DNA of 64,000 nucleotides. It comes from Azospira oryzae (GTDB taxonomy: Bacteria; Pseudomonadota; Gammaproteobacteria; Burkholderiales; Rhodocyclaceae). The notes below the pieces were generated by a model. It saw nothing but the letters and a program-made list of their open reading frames with translations, made no database searches and was not told the origin of the DNA. Below are positions 50,191 through 61,413 of the stretch, piece after piece. The stretch lies in assembly GCF_004217225.1 (NCBI RefSeq), contig NZ_SHKM01000002.1, forward strand, positions 439,307 to 503,306. The letters run 5' to 3'. The position numbers and the translations under genes are program-made. The stretch's first letter is position 1, and every line of letters starts with the position of its first letter.

Positions 50191-51288
50191 TCAGCGGCCG
50201 AAGATGCCCTTCAGCAGCCCTCCGACACCGGCCGGAGCCGCCGACTCCACCGCCGCGTCACCGGCCGCCTGCTCCAGGCCCAGGGCCAGGCTGTCGTAGC
50301 CGGTCACCCGCACCACCGCGCTCCACACCAGGGGCTTCTTCTCCGCCGGCTTCTGCGGCGGATAGGCAAAGCCCTGGCTCGGCCCGTGGGCCACGGCGGA
50401 GACCATGGCCATCTCGGCCTTGGCGAAAATGCCTTCGGGCACGGTGCATTCGCGCTGGCTGCCCGGCAGCATGGGGCTCTTGTTGCGGGCCGCCAGCCAC
50501 AGCACCACCTCCTTGTCGCCGTTGGCGGCCACGGCGTTGAGATCGTAGCCCCGCACCCGGGAGGAAGCGTCCCAGCTCAGGGGAACGGCGCCGCGCAGGT
50601 TGGTATTGCCGGCCTTGAGGTTGATGGGCTCGAGGAAATCCATGGCCGCCCCCAGGGTGAAGCGGATGTCCGGCGTCAGGAAGCTGGCCTTGACCACATG
50701 CTCGCCCACCGCCGAGGCGCCATCGGGCAGGCCCTTGAAGTCCCGGTCACCGGCGGGCCAGTGCAGGGAGCGGGGCGGCAGGCCGTCCGCCCCGGCGCCC
50801 GGGCCGCCCTTGCCCATGCTGCGGCCCTGGCGGGCCATGGCCATGACCTCGGGCGAGACCTTGCCCGCCATGGTGCGGAAATCCAGGATCTCGGGCTGGC
50901 CCTTGGCCACGGCCGGGCCGCAGCCCCAGTAGATGAGCACCCGGCCATCGGCCTCGCCATCGCTGCCGCCGCCCTGGCCGCCGCTGCGCCGCTCGCCCTT
51001 GAGGGGCAGCAGGGGGCCGATGCCCATGGTCTCGGGCACCTGGTGGCTGGCGCTGTAGTCGGGCGGCAGGTCGGCCGGATTGGTCAGGCGCAGGTCCATG
51101 CTGCGGCTGGCGCCGGGCTTGCTGCCGAACATCATGCCCATGACCCCGCCCATGCCGCCGGCCCCGAGGCCGGACAGGGTGCGCAGGTTCATTTCGTAGC
51201 TGACCGGGGCCGCGACCGCCGACAGGTGCACCGCCCCCAGGGAGAGGACCAGGACGGCGGGGGAGAGGGAAGAAAGACGCATGGCCAC
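50191..51288 (-). CDS. Secreted protein of unknown function, glycine/methionine-rich near the N-terminus
   Basis: I do not recognise the family. The 365-residue protein has a Sec signal (SPAVLVLSLGAVHLSAVAAP), then a Gly/Met-rich stretch (GAGGMGGVMGMMFGS, about 42-56). The body is beta-rich, with VLIYWGCG, PLSWDASSRVRGYDLNAVAA and VVLWLAARN, the last part looking Ig/fibronectin-like. The start is GTG at 51288, because GGAGG lies 7 nt before it; ATG at 51282 is the alternative. It lies downstream of mnmE with a 77-bp gap and could be co-transcribed. Confidence 0.7.
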   Translation of the reverse strand: MAMRLSSLSPAVLVLSLGAVHLSAVAAPVSYEMNLRTLSGLGAGGMGGVMGMMFGSKPGASRSMDLRLTNPADLPPDYSASHQVPETMGIGPLLPLKGERRSGGQGGGSDGEADGRVLIYWGCGPAVAKGQPEILDFRTMAGKVSPEVMAMARQGRSMGKGGPGAGADGLPPRSLHWPAGDRDFKGLPDGASAVGEHVVKASFLTPDIRFTLGAAMDFLEPINLKAGNTNLRGAVPLSWDASSRVRGYDLNAVAANGDKEVVLWLAARNKSPMLPGSQRECTVPEGIFAKAEMAMVSAVAHGPSQGFAYPPQKPAEKKPLVWSAVVRVTGYDSLALGLEQAAGDAAVESAAPAGVGGLLKGIFGR

Positions 51289-51365
51289 GGCAGCACCTCC
51301 GGCTGGGAATGGGAAAAACCCATTCTAGACCAGGAAAAATGCCACCGGGGTTGGCCCGGCGGGGC

Positions 51366-52718
51366 CTACTTGCCGATGCAGAAGCGGCCGAAGATTTCGC
51401 CGAGCAGGTCGTCGGCGGTGAACTCGCCGGTGATGTGGCAGAGGGCGTTCTGGGCCAGGCGCAGTTCCTCGGCGAAAAGCTCCAGGGCCGGCAGGCGCTG
51501 GCGCGACAGCTGCAGGTGCTCCTGGGCGGCAGCCAGGGCCCGCAGGTGGCGTTCCCGGGCGATGAAGACGTCTTCCGCCTCGTGCCAGCCGGCGATGCGC
51601 AGCAGCTCCCGGCGCAGCAGGTCGAGGCCGGCGCCGCTCTTGGCGGAAAGGGAAATGGCCACGCAGCCCTCCCCTCCTTCCGGCTCCTCATGGCGCTCCG
51701 GCGCCCGGTCGGTGAGGTCGATCTTGTTGTAGACGGTGATGCGCGGCAGGTCCGGCGGCAGGCGCCTGAGGATGGCCTCTTCCCCATGGGCGATGCCTTC
51801 CCGGGCATCGGCCAGCAGCACCAGCACATCGGCCTTCTCGATCTCGCGCCAGGTGCGCTCGATGCCCAGGCGCTCCACCTCGTCCTCCGTCTCCCGCAGG
51901 CCGGCGGTGTCGATGACATGGAGCGGGATGCCCTCGATCTGCAGGTTGCCCCGCACCACGTCCCGGGTGGTGCCGGCGATGGGGGTAACGATGGCCAGCT
52001 CGTCGCCGGCCAGGCCGTTGAGCAGGCTGGACTTGCCCACGTTGGGCTGGCCGGCCAGCACCACGTGCAGGCCGTTCTGCAGCAGGCGGCCCTGGCGGGC
52101 CCGGTCGAACACCGCCTCCAGCCTGGCCGCCAGGCTGTCCAGGCGGCCGAAGGCGTTGGCCGCCTTGAGGAAGTCGATCTCCTCCTCCGGGAAGTCCAGG
52201 GTGGCCTCGGTCAGGGCCCGCAGTTCGATCAGCTCGTCGGTGAGGACGCGGATCTCCCGGGAGAACTCGCCCTGCAGGGAGCGCACGGCGCTGCGGGCGG
52301 CAGCCTGGGTGGTGGCGTCGATGAGGTCGGCCACGGCTTCGGCCTGGGCCAGGTCCAGCTTGCCGTTGAGGAAGGCCCGGCGGGTGAATTCGCCGGGCTC
52401 GGCGAGACGGGCGCCCAGGTCCAGGCAGCGGGCCAGCAGCATCTGCAGCACCACCGGGCCGCCGTGGCCCTGCAGTTCTAGCACATCCTCGCCGGTGAAG
52501 GAGGATGGGTTGGGGAAGAAGAGCAGCAGGCCGCTGTCGATGACGCTGCCGTCGGCAGCGCGGAAATCGGCCAGGGTGGCGTGGCGCGGCCGGGGCAGCC
52601 TGCCCGTGAGCTGTTCGGCCAGGGGCAGCAGGCCGTTGCCGGAGATGCGCACGACCCCGACGCCGCCCCGGCCGGGAGCGGTGGCAATGGCGGCGATGGT
52701 GTCGGTGCGGGGCATCAT
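51366..52718 (-). CDS. mnmE: tRNA modification GTPase MnmE (TrmE)
   Basis: The 450-residue GTPase works with MnmG on U34 of tRNAs. The formyl-THF-binding N-terminus has [20 protein letters not shown]. The G domain shows G1 [25 protein letters not shown] and NKID. The C-terminus ends CIGK, the catalytic cysteine motif. It follows yidC, the common order rnpA-yidD-yidC-mnmE, after a terminator-like hairpin. Start ATGATG at 52718. Confidence 0.97.
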   Translation of the reverse strand: MMPRTDTIAAIATAPGRGGVGVVRISGNGLLPLAEQLTGRLPRPRHATLADFRAADGSVIDSGLLLFFPNPSSFTGEDVLELQGHGGPVVLQMLLARCLDLGARLAEPGEFTRRAFLNGKLDLAQAEAVADLIDATTQAAARSAVRSLQGEFSREIRVLTDELIELRALTEATLDFPEEEIDFLKAANAFGRLDSLAARLEAVFDRARQGRLLQNGLHVVLAGQPNVGKSSLLNGLAGDELAIVTPIAGTTRDVVRGNLQIEGIPLHVIDTAGLRETEDEVERLGIERTWREIEKADVLVLLADAREGIAHGEEAILRRLPPDLPRITVYNKIDLTDRAPERHEEPEGGEGCVAISLSAKSGAGLDLLRRELLRIAGWHEAEDVFIARERHLRALAAAQEHLQLSRQRLPALELFAEELRLAQNALCHITGEFTADDLLGEIFGRFCIGK

Positions 52719-52744
52719 GGCGGGGAGAATTCCGGAGCGTTAAC

Positions 52745-52774
52745 GAAAAAAAGGCCGCCCTCAGGCGGCCTTTT
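52745..52774 (-). terminator. Terminator between yidC and mnmE
   Basis: On the minus strand AAAAGGCCGCC and GGCGGCCTTTT pair around a 4-nt loop followed by more Ts. It may end most rpmH-yidC transcripts, with mnmE expressed by read-through or from its own promoter. Confidence 0.85.
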
Positions 52775-52782
52775 CGCGGACA

Positions 52783-54438
52783 TCAGGCCTTGGCGTCGTT
52801 GGCCGCCTTGCCGCCAGCCTCGATCATGCGGGTGATCTGCCACTGCTGGGCGATGGACAGCACGTTGTTCACCACCCAGTACAGCACCAGGCCGGCCGGG
52901 AAGAAGAAGAACATGAAGCCGAAGACGAAGGGCATCATCATCATGACCTTGGCCTGGATGGGGTCCGGCGGGGTCGGGTTGAGACGGGTCTGGATCACCA
53001 TGGTGGCGATCATGATCACCGGCAGGATGTAGAACGGGTCCTGGGCGGAGAGGTCGTGAATCCAGCCGACCCACGGCGCGTTGCGCATTTCCACGGCGCC
53101 CAGCAGCACCCAGTAGAGGGCGATGAACACGGGAATCTGGATCAGGATGGGCAGACAGCCGCCGAGGGGATTGATCTTTTCCTTGCGGTACAGATCCATC
53201 ATCTCCTGGTTCATGCGCTGGCGGTCGTCGGCGAAGTGCTCCTTGATGTGCTGCAGGCGCGGCGTCACCTGGCGCATCTTGGCCATGGACTTGTAGGAGG
53301 CGGCGGAGAGGGGGAAGAAGATCAGCTTCAGGGCGATGGTCAGGACCACGATGGCCCAGCCCCAGTTGCCCACCAGCTTGTGGATCCACTCCAGGGCCCA
53401 GAAGATGGGCGCGGCGATGACGGTCAGCCAGCCGTAGTCCACCACCAGGTCCAGGCCTTCGGCGACCTGCTTGAGCTGGGACTGGATCTGGGGACCGGCG
53501 AAGAGGGGCACGCTGACGCTGCCCTGGGCACCGGCTTCCACCTGGGCCACGGGCACGATGACGCCGGCGGAATAGACGCCGGGCTTGCCGTCGGCCGGAG
53601 CTTCCACCTTGCGCACGAAGAATTCGCGGGGCGACTTGCCCTGGGGCACGAAGGCGGAAACGAAGTAGTGCTGCACCATGGCCACCCAGCCGTTGTCGGC
53701 GTTCTGGGGCACCTTGGCCTTGCCCTTCTCGATGTCGGAGAAGGCCAGCTTGTGGAATTTGTCCTGCTCGGTATACAGGGCCGGGCCGGTATAAACGCTG
53801 ACCATGGAGGACTCGCCGGCCGGCGCCTTGTCGTCCCGGGCCAGCTGGAAGTAGGCGTGGGGGGCGATGGCCTTGGCACTGCCGTTGTGGATTTCATAAC
53901 CCACATCCACCAGGAAGGAGCCCTTGCGGAAGGTATAGACCTTGGTCACCTTGACGCCGTCGGTCACGGCTTCCAGGCGCACCTGCAGTTCCTTGCTGTC
54001 GCCCATCTCGCGGGGGCCGGGCAGCACCTTGAACATGGTCTTGTGGGTCGGCAGGCCGTCACCGATCAGGCCGCTCTGGGCGCTGTAGCGGTGGTCTTCG
54101 CCGAACAGCTGGAAGGGCTTGCTCTCGTCGGTGGCCGACTTGTAGCCGGGCAGTTCGAGACGCACCAGATCGCCGCCCTGGGTGGAGATGTCGGCCACCA
54201 TCAGGTCGGTGGTGATGGTGACGGTCTCGGCCTTGACCGGCGCCGGCGCGGCGACGGCTGCGGCAACGGCGGCAGCGCCGGACTGCAGCGTGGCGGAGGG
54301 AGCGGGTGCGGCCCCGGCCTGGGTGGCAGCGGCGGTGGCCGGCACATCCTTGGGCTGGTTATGTTTCACCCAGGCGTCCCACAACATGATGATGGAGACG
54401 GCGAAGATCAGGAACAGGAACAGGCGACGGTTATCCAT
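52783..54438 (-). CDS. yidC: Membrane protein insertase YidC
   Basis: The 551-residue protein has an N-terminal anchor (MDNRRLFLFLIFAVSIIMLW), an Ala/Pro linker and a large periplasmic P1 domain (about 65-340). The conserved core follows with GNWGWAIVVLTIALKLIFFP, QEMMDLYRKEKINPLGGCLP and the last helices ending about 535. It inserts inner-membrane proteins with or without SecYEG. Order rpmH-rnpA-yidD-yidC is standard. Confidence 0.97.
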   Translation of the reverse strand: MDNRRLFLFLIFAVSIIMLWDAWVKHNQPKDVPATAAATQAGAAPAPSATLQSGAAAVAAAVAAPAPVKAETVTITTDLMVADISTQGGDLVRLELPGYKSATDESKPFQLFGEDHRYSAQSGLIGDGLPTHKTMFKVLPGPREMGDSKELQVRLEAVTDGVKVTKVYTFRKGSFLVDVGYEIHNGSAKAIAPHAYFQLARDDKAPAGESSMVSVYTGPALYTEQDKFHKLAFSDIEKGKAKVPQNADNGWVAMVQHYFVSAFVPQGKSPREFFVRKVEAPADGKPGVYSAGVIVPVAQVEAGAQGSVSVPLFAGPQIQSQLKQVAEGLDLVVDYGWLTVIAAPIFWALEWIHKLVGNWGWAIVVLTIALKLIFFPLSAASYKSMAKMRQVTPRLQHIKEHFADDRQRMNQEMMDLYRKEKINPLGGCLPILIQIPVFIALYWVLLGAVEMRNAPWVGWIHDLSAQDPFYILPVIMIATMVIQTRLNPTPPDPIQAKVMMMMPFVFGFMFFFFPAGLVLYWVVNNVLSIAQQWQITRMIEAGGKAANDAKA

Positions 54439-54493
54439 GCACAGCCTATCGATTGCAGGTTTTGGAATTCATGGCGCGGCGTGGCGCAGCCAC

Positions 54494-54724
54494 TTAGGGC
54501 ACCGGATCGTAACCGCCGGGATGGAAGGGATGGCAGCGCAGCAGCCGCCGCGAGCCCAACCACAGCCCCTTGATCACGCCGTGCTTCTTCAGAGCCTCGG
54601 CAGTATAGTCGGAACAGCTCGGTTCGAAACGACAATTACGACCCAGCATGGGGCTGATGGCGTATTTGTAGACGCGCAACAGCAGCAGGAACGGCATGAT
54701 GCTGAGGGCTCTGAGTCGTTTCAT
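54494..54724 (-). CDS. yidD: Membrane insertion efficiency factor YidD
   Basis: The 76-residue protein has the YidD signature [15 protein letters not shown] and [14 protein letters not shown], with an amphipathic N-terminal helix. Its ATG overlaps the rnpA stop by one base (TAATG). Normal length; function is membrane-associated assistance to YidC. Confidence 0.95.
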   Translation of the reverse strand: MKRLRALSIMPFLLLLRVYKYAISPMLGRNCRFEPSCSDYTAEALKKHGVIKGLWLGSRRLLRCHPFHPGGYDPVP

Positions 54725-55188
54725 TACCGAGGCTCCGGTGCTGCCGGGTTTGCGGCGGGCGGCGGGTTGCCGGCATCCCGGGGTTCCGCCAGGCGACGGC
54801 TGAGGCGCCGCAACAGGCCGGCGATCTCGGCCGCCATTTCCGCCTTGCTCGGCCGCGGCTTGGCCTTGTCCAGGGAAACCCCCAGACGCAGGATCAAATC
54901 CACCGCCGGGAAATCCTGCCGCTGCAGGCGGAAGGCTTCCCGGGCAAGGCGCTTCACCCGGTTGCGGCCGACGGAGGCACGGCACAGCTTCTTGCCGACC
55001 ACCAGGCCCAGGCGGGCGCCCTGTCGGGCCTCCTCCGGACTGCAAAGACGCCAGTGCAGGAGGAAGTAAGGGCCTTTTATGGCCCTCCGAAAACCAAAAA
55101 CGGATGAAAACTCATCCGTTTTGGTCAAGCGGTAGCGCTTGGGGAAGGGAAAGCGCTGGGGGGCCTGGAGTCGAGACTCGTCAGACAC
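54724..55188 (-). CDS. rnpA: RNase P protein component RnpA
   Basis: The 154-residue basic protein contains the RNR motif ([14 protein letters not shown]) and [17 protein letters not shown]. It assists the RNase P RNA in trimming tRNA 5' ends. I chose the GTG at 55188 because GGGGAGG lies 7 nt before it; a second GTG nine bases upstream overlaps that site. The C-terminus is extended by a Pro/Ala-rich tail of about 25 residues. It follows rpmH by 41 bp. Confidence 0.93.
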   Translation of the reverse strand: MSDESRLQAPQRFPFPKRYRLTKTDEFSSVFGFRRAIKGPYFLLHWRLCSPEEARQGARLGLVVGKKLCRASVGRNRVKRLAREAFRLQRQDFPAVDLILRLGVSLDKAKPRPSKAEMAAEIAGLLRRLSRRLAEPRDAGNPPPAANPAAPEPR

Positions 55189-55229
55189 CGGCGTCACCTC
55201 CCCGGAGCTACCGGGCAGGTCAGGTCCGA

Positions 55230-55364
55230 TCAAACGGCCAGACGCTTGCGGCCCTTGGCGCGGCGGGCGCGGATGACGGCGCGGCCACCCTTGGTCTTCA
55301 TGCGGACCAGGAAGCCGTGGGTACGCTTGCGACGGACGACGGAGGGTTGGTAAGTGCGCTTCAT
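55230..55364 (-). CDS. rpmH: Ribosomal protein L34
   Basis: The 44-residue protein reads [20 protein letters not shown] and ends with [13 protein letters not shown], which is unmistakable L34. It starts at 55364 behind AAGGAC. First gene of the leftward rpmH-rnpA-yidD-yidC cluster. Confidence 0.98.
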   Translation of the reverse strand: MKRTYQPSVVRRKRTHGFLVRMKTKGGRAVIRARRAKGRKRLAV

Positions 55365-55403
55365 GTCTTAAGTCCTTGATGCTTGGGGAAAGATAAACGC
55401 GCA

Positions 55404-55433
55404 ATTAGAATGGGTTAACCCCTGGGCTGTCAA
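55404..55433 (-). promoter_or_regulatory. rpmH promoter
   Basis: On the minus strand a perfect TTGACA (55428-55433) and TCTAAT (55404-55409) are separated by 18 nt. The spacer includes the palindrome GGGTTAACCC (55412-55421). The leader to rpmH is about 35 nt. Confidence 0.8.
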
Positions 55434-55762
55434 GAACAAAACGATTGGCCGCCCCGGGAAAATTCGCCCCGGCCTGTGGATAACTTTTCCCAGACAGGCT
55501 AAAATGCGCCTTCGCTCTGGCCGGCAGCGCCATTGTAAAAATGCAACAAGCCCGCTGCCGCCTTTTCCGGAGCACGCGATTCCCGGCGGCACGGCCCTGG
55601 CCTGTGCCCCGTTCCCAGCCTATTGAAGCGTAGGCTTTTTTATTTTCCGGGTCGGGCCCTGCGGGGCCCCATCCTGCCGGCCCGGGGGCTGCGGCCTCCG
55701 AACCGGACTTGTCCCCGGCTGACGGGGCGCCCCCGGCGTCCGGTTTCCGAGTGGTTGAGGTA
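55434..55762. other. Probable oriC / dnaA upstream region
   Basis: Genes to the left (rpmH onward) are mostly leftward and those to the right (dnaA, dnaN, gyrB) rightward. One perfect DnaA box in reverse orientation (TGTGGATAA) lies at 55475-55483, just upstream of TAAAAT (about 55500), a possible dnaA -10. I see no other perfect box and no long AT-rich repeat. The origin may instead use the boxes downstream of dnaA. Confidence 0.55.
55475..55483 (-). promoter_or_regulatory. DnaA box upstream of dnaA
   Basis: TGTGGATAA on the plus strand is the exact complement of the consensus TTATCCACA. Its place near a possible dnaA promoter suits autoregulation. Confidence 0.8.
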
Positions 55763-57184
55763 ATGAGCGGTTTCTGGTCAATCTGTCTGAGCCAGTTCGA
55801 ACAAGAACTGCCGCCCCAGCAATTCAACACCTGGATCAAGCCCCTGCGGCTGGAAGGCGAGGACAACCTCGCCGAAGGCCTGCGCCTGCTCGCGCCCAAC
55901 GGCTTCATCCTGAAGTGGGTGAAGGAGCGCTACCTGTCCCGCATCGAGGAGCTGGCCCACAGCCACTTCTCCGCCCCTGTCGCCATCAGCCTGGGCATCG
56001 GCGGCGGCCGCACCGCCGTGGCGGTGGCCCGGCCCACGGCGCCGGCAGCCGCGCCCGCCGAGATTCCCGCTGCCGCCCCCCGAATCATGGCCCCGGCACC
56101 TGCCGCCGCCCCGGCACCGGCTCCCGCCGCCCGCCGCAATAACGGCCCCCAGAGCAGCTACGAGAAGACCCGGCTGATTCCCGGCTTCACCTTCGACAAC
56201 CTGGTGGTGGGCAAGGCCAACGACCTGGCCCGGGCTGCCGCCATGCAGGTGGCCCAGAATCCGGGCGTCTCCTACAACCCCCTGTTCATCTACGGCGGTG
56301 TCGGCCTGGGCAAGACCCACATCATCCACGCCATCGGCAACGCCATCCTGCAGGCCGATCCGGACAAGGTGGTGCGCTACGTGCACGCCGAGGACTACTA
56401 CTCGGACGTGGTGCGGGCCTACCAGCAGAAATCCTTCGACGTCTTCAAGCGCTATTACAAGTCCCTGGACGTGCTGCTGGTGGACGACGTGCAGTTCTTC
56501 AACGGCAAGAACCGCACCCAGGAAGAGTTCTTCTTCGTCTTCAACGCCCTCACCGAAGCCAAGAAGCAGATCATCATCACCTGCGACACCTATCCGAAGG
56601 ACATCAACGGCCTCGACGACCGCCTGGTGACCCGCTTCGACTGGGGCCTGACGGTCCAGATCGAGCCACCCGAGACGGAAATGCGGGTGGCCATCCTGAA
56701 GAAGAAGGCCGAAGCCGAGGGCGTGGCCCTGGACGACGAAGTGGCCTTCTTCATCGCCAAGCACCTGCGCTCCAATGTGCGGGAGTTGGAAGGCGCCCTG
56801 AAGAAGGTGCTGGCCTATTCCCTTTTCCACGGTCGCGAGATCGCACTGGACCTGGCCAAGGACGCGCTGAAGGACGTCATCGGCGCCTTCAACCGGCAGA
56901 TCACGGTGGAGAACATCCAGAAGACCGTGGCCGAGTACTACAAGATCAAGGTGGCCGACCTCTATTCCAAGAAGCGCACCCGGGCCATCGCCCGGCCGCG
57001 CCAGGTGGCCATGTGGCTGGCCAAGGACCTGACCCCCCACAGCTACCCCATGATCGGGGATGCCTTCGGAGGCCGGGACCACACCACGGTATTGCATGCG
57101 GTCCGCACCATCGACACCCTGCGGGCCAAGGACAACGAACTGAACCACGACCTGCACGTGTTGCTGCAGGTCCTGAAAGGCTGA
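55763..57184 (+). CDS. dnaA: Chromosomal replication initiator DnaA
   Basis: The 473-residue protein has domain I ([20 protein letters not shown]), an Ala/Pro-rich domain II linker (about 95-135) and the AAA+ domain with [16 protein letters not shown] and LLVDDVQFF. Domain IV follows with the DNA-binding signature [14 protein letters not shown]. It binds DnaA boxes and opens the origin. The start at 55763 is preceded by GAGG and fits the family N-terminus; the open frame extends 18 codons further. Confidence 0.98.
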   Translation: MSGFWSICLSQFEQELPPQQFNTWIKPLRLEGEDNLAEGLRLLAPNGFILKWVKERYLSRIEELAHSHFSAPVAISLGIGGGRTAVAVARPTAPAAAPAEIPAAAPRIMAPAPAAAPAPAPAARRNNGPQSSYEKTRLIPGFTFDNLVVGKANDLARAAAMQVAQNPGVSYNPLFIYGGVGLGKTHIIHAIGNAILQADPDKVVRYVHAEDYYSDVVRAYQQKSFDVFKRYYKSLDVLLVDDVQFFNGKNRTQEEFFFVFNALTEAKKQIIITCDTYPKDINGLDDRLVTRFDWGLTVQIEPPETEMRVAILKKKAEAEGVALDDEVAFFIAKHLRSNVRELEGALKKVLAYSLFHGREIALDLAKDALKDVIGAFNRQITVENIQKTVAEYYKIKVADLYSKKRTRAIARPRQVAMWLAKDLTPHSYPMIGDAFGGRDHTTVLHAVRTIDTLRAKDNELNHDLHVLLQVLKG

Positions 57185-57230
57185 AAAGCCTGCACTTATG
57201 TCGTGCCCCGGGTTTTTTCCCGGGATGAAA

Positions 57231-57239
57231 TGTGGATAA
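57231..57239 (-). promoter_or_regulatory. DnaA box (dnaA-dnaN spacer, reverse)
   Basis: TGTGGATAA, the exact complement of TTATCCACA, 47 bp after the dnaA stop. Confidence 0.8.
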
Positions 57240-57366
57240 TCGAGGTTTCGCCGTGGGCAGCCCCGATTTTCCCAGGCTTCACCCGGTGACCCGCCCTTTT
57301 GCGCGGGCAGCCGGAGGCAACAGGTTTTCGCAACACAGGCTTCTGCAATAATCGGATCAACGCGAG

Positions 57367-57375
57367 TTATCCACA
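57367..57375 (+). promoter_or_regulatory. DnaA box (dnaA-dnaN spacer, forward)
   Basis: TTATCCACA, an exact consensus box, 39 bp before the dnaN start. Confidence 0.8.
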
Positions 57376-57413
57376 GAGTTGGCGCCGCTACTATCTTTTA
57401 AGGATTGATCTCT

Positions 57414-58520
57414 ATGCTTCTAATCAAGACCCAACGCGACACGCTGCTTTCGCCGCTGCAATCGGTCTCCGGCATTGTGGAGAAGCGGCACACCCTGCCC
57501 ATCCTGTCGAACGTGCTGCTGGAAAAGAAGGGCGATGCCCTGACCTTCCTGGCCACTGACATTGAAATCCAGATCACCACCAGCGCCGCCGCCGAAGGCG
57601 GTGAAGGCGACGGTGCCGTCACCGTCGGCGCCCGCAAGCTGCAGGACATCCTGCGCTCCCTGCCCGAAGGCACGGAAGTCAGCCTGGTGCTGGAAGAAAA
57701 GCGCCTGCTGGTGCGCGGCGGCAAGAGCCGCTTCACCCTGCAGACCCTGCCCGCCGACGACTTCCCCCGCATGGCCATCGGCAACGACGACGCCAAGCGC
57801 TTCTCCGTCACCCAAAAGCAGTTCCGCCAGCTCCTGGCCCAGACCCAGTACGCCATGGCCGCCCAGGACGTGCGCTACTACCTGAACGGCCTGCTGCTGC
57901 TGACCGAAGGCAAGGAACTGCGCGCCGTGGCCACCGACGGCCACCGCCTGGCCTTCGCCAGCATGGAAATCGAAGCCGAGCTGCCCCGCCAGGAACTGAT
58001 CCTGCCGCGCAAGACCGTGCTCGAACTGAACCGCCTGCTGGCCGATTCCGACGACGCCCTGGAAATCACCCTCTCCGCCAACCAGGTGCGTTTCGCCTTC
58101 GGCAACGTGGTGCTGGTGTCCAAGCTGATCGACGGCAAGTTCCCCGACTACGAGCGGGTCATCCCCGCCACCCTGAAGAACAGCCTGGAGCTGGGCCGCA
58201 CCGCCCTGCTGCAGTCCATGGTTCGCGCCGCCATCCTGACCAACGAGAAGTTCCGCGGCGTGCGCCTGGTGCTCCAGGGCAACAGCCTCAAGGTCATGGC
58301 CGCCAACGCCGAGCAGGAAGAAGCCCAGGAAGAGCTGGAAGTGGAATACGCCGGCGACTCCCTGGATGTGGGCTTCAACGTCGGCTACGTGCTCGACGTG
58401 CTGAACAACGTCAGCAGCGACACCGTCACCCTCAATTTCAACGACGCCAATTCCAGCGCCCTCATCACCGTGCCGGGCAACGACCGCTTCAAGTACGTCG
58501 TCATGCCCATGCGCATCTGA
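57414..58520 (+). CDS. dnaN: DNA polymerase III beta sliding clamp
   Basis: The 368-residue clamp subunit begins MLLIKTQRDTLLSPLQSVSG and ends with FKYVVMPMRI, the family C-terminus. Three homologous domains can be followed (for example RHTLPILSNVLLE-type and TDGHRLAFA segments). The start at 57414 follows AAGGA; an in-frame TTG nine bases earlier is too near the ribosome site. Confidence 0.98.
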   Translation: MLLIKTQRDTLLSPLQSVSGIVEKRHTLPILSNVLLEKKGDALTFLATDIEIQITTSAAAEGGEGDGAVTVGARKLQDILRSLPEGTEVSLVLEEKRLLVRGGKSRFTLQTLPADDFPRMAIGNDDAKRFSVTQKQFRQLLAQTQYAMAAQDVRYYLNGLLLLTEGKELRAVATDGHRLAFASMEIEAELPRQELILPRKTVLELNRLLADSDDALEITLSANQVRFAFGNVVLVSKLIDGKFPDYERVIPATLKNSLELGRTALLQSMVRAAILTNEKFRGVRLVLQGNSLKVMAANAEQEEAQEELEVEYAGDSLDVGFNVGYVLDVLNNVSSDTVTLNFNDANSSALITVPGNDRFKYVVMPMRI

Positions 58521-58542
58521 TCGCCGCCGAACGCCGTGATCT

Positions 58543-61085
<2,543 letters not shown>

Positions 61086-61153
61086 TGTTGTAGGATCTCA
61101 TTTACTTCTAGATTTGTCTCACAACTCTAGATCAATTTGGGCTCCATAATACG

Positions 61154-61185
61154 AAAATGCCACTCCTCTCGAGTGGCATTTTTTT
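61154..61185 (+). terminator. gyrB terminator
   Basis: AATGCCACTC and GAGTGGCATT form a perfect 10-bp stem around a 5-nt loop and run into TTTTT. The flanking As extend pairing. Confidence 0.95.
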
Positions 61186-61248
61186 GTCTGCTAATCGGCC
61201 AAGCGGACAGGGAACCCTCCCTTAGAGATAGCCGGTTACTGCTGACAA

Positions 61249-61298
61249 GCGGACCCTTAATCCGTAGGTCCACAGTTCGAATCTGTGACGCCCCACCA
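61249..61298 (+). pseudogene. 3' fragment of a tRNA-Lys(CTT) gene
   Basis: The fragment reads as the anticodon stem GCGGA/TCCGT with the 7-nt loop CCCTTAA (anticodon CTT, Lys), a 5-nt variable loop AGGTC, a perfect T arm (CACAG-TTCGAAT-CTGTG), the acceptor 3' strand ACGCCCC and ACCA. The D arm and the 5' acceptor strand (GGGGCGT expected) are absent upstream. Loop position 33, almost always T, is C here. A tRNA 3' end starting at the anticodon stem is the usual footprint of integrase-mediated insertion (att site). Confidence 0.85.
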
Positions 61299-61413
61299 GA
61301 ATTCTAAAGCTGAGGAGAGGCCGTAACCGAATATAGTGGGGGCGTTACTTTCCATCTGATGGCACCTCAGATAGAGGTACAGGCAATTCTAAGAAATTGA
61401 GATCACATATTTG
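61299..61413. other. Spacer between tRNA fragment and defence genes
   Basis: This is AT-richer DNA with no gene. GGGGCGTTA at 61339-61347 equals the beginning expected of the missing tRNA-Lys 5' end but diverges after that. A short dyad ATCTGA/TCAGAT (61354-61372) follows the endonuclease gene on its strand, without a T-run. Confidence 0.4.

Larger units (their letters stand above)
57185..57413. other. dnaA-dnaN intergenic region with two DnaA boxes
   Basis: This 229-bp spacer has a DnaA box at 57231-57239 (TGTGGATAA) and another in opposite orientation at 57367-57375 (TTATCCACA). A symmetric hairpin CCCGGG-TTTTTT-CCCGGG lies at 57207-57224 just after dnaA. The spacer likely holds the dnaN promoter and could be part of the origin. 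Confidence 0.6.

Noticed and set aside
54360-54372. parS site (TGTTTCAC half) inside yidC
   Set aside because: Only one half of TGTTTCACGTGAAACA is present; no full palindrome was found in the window.
61225-61298. A complete functional tRNA-Lys gene
   Set aside because: The upstream bases do not form a D arm or the GGGGCGT acceptor strand, and T33 is replaced by C. Only the 3' half is credible.
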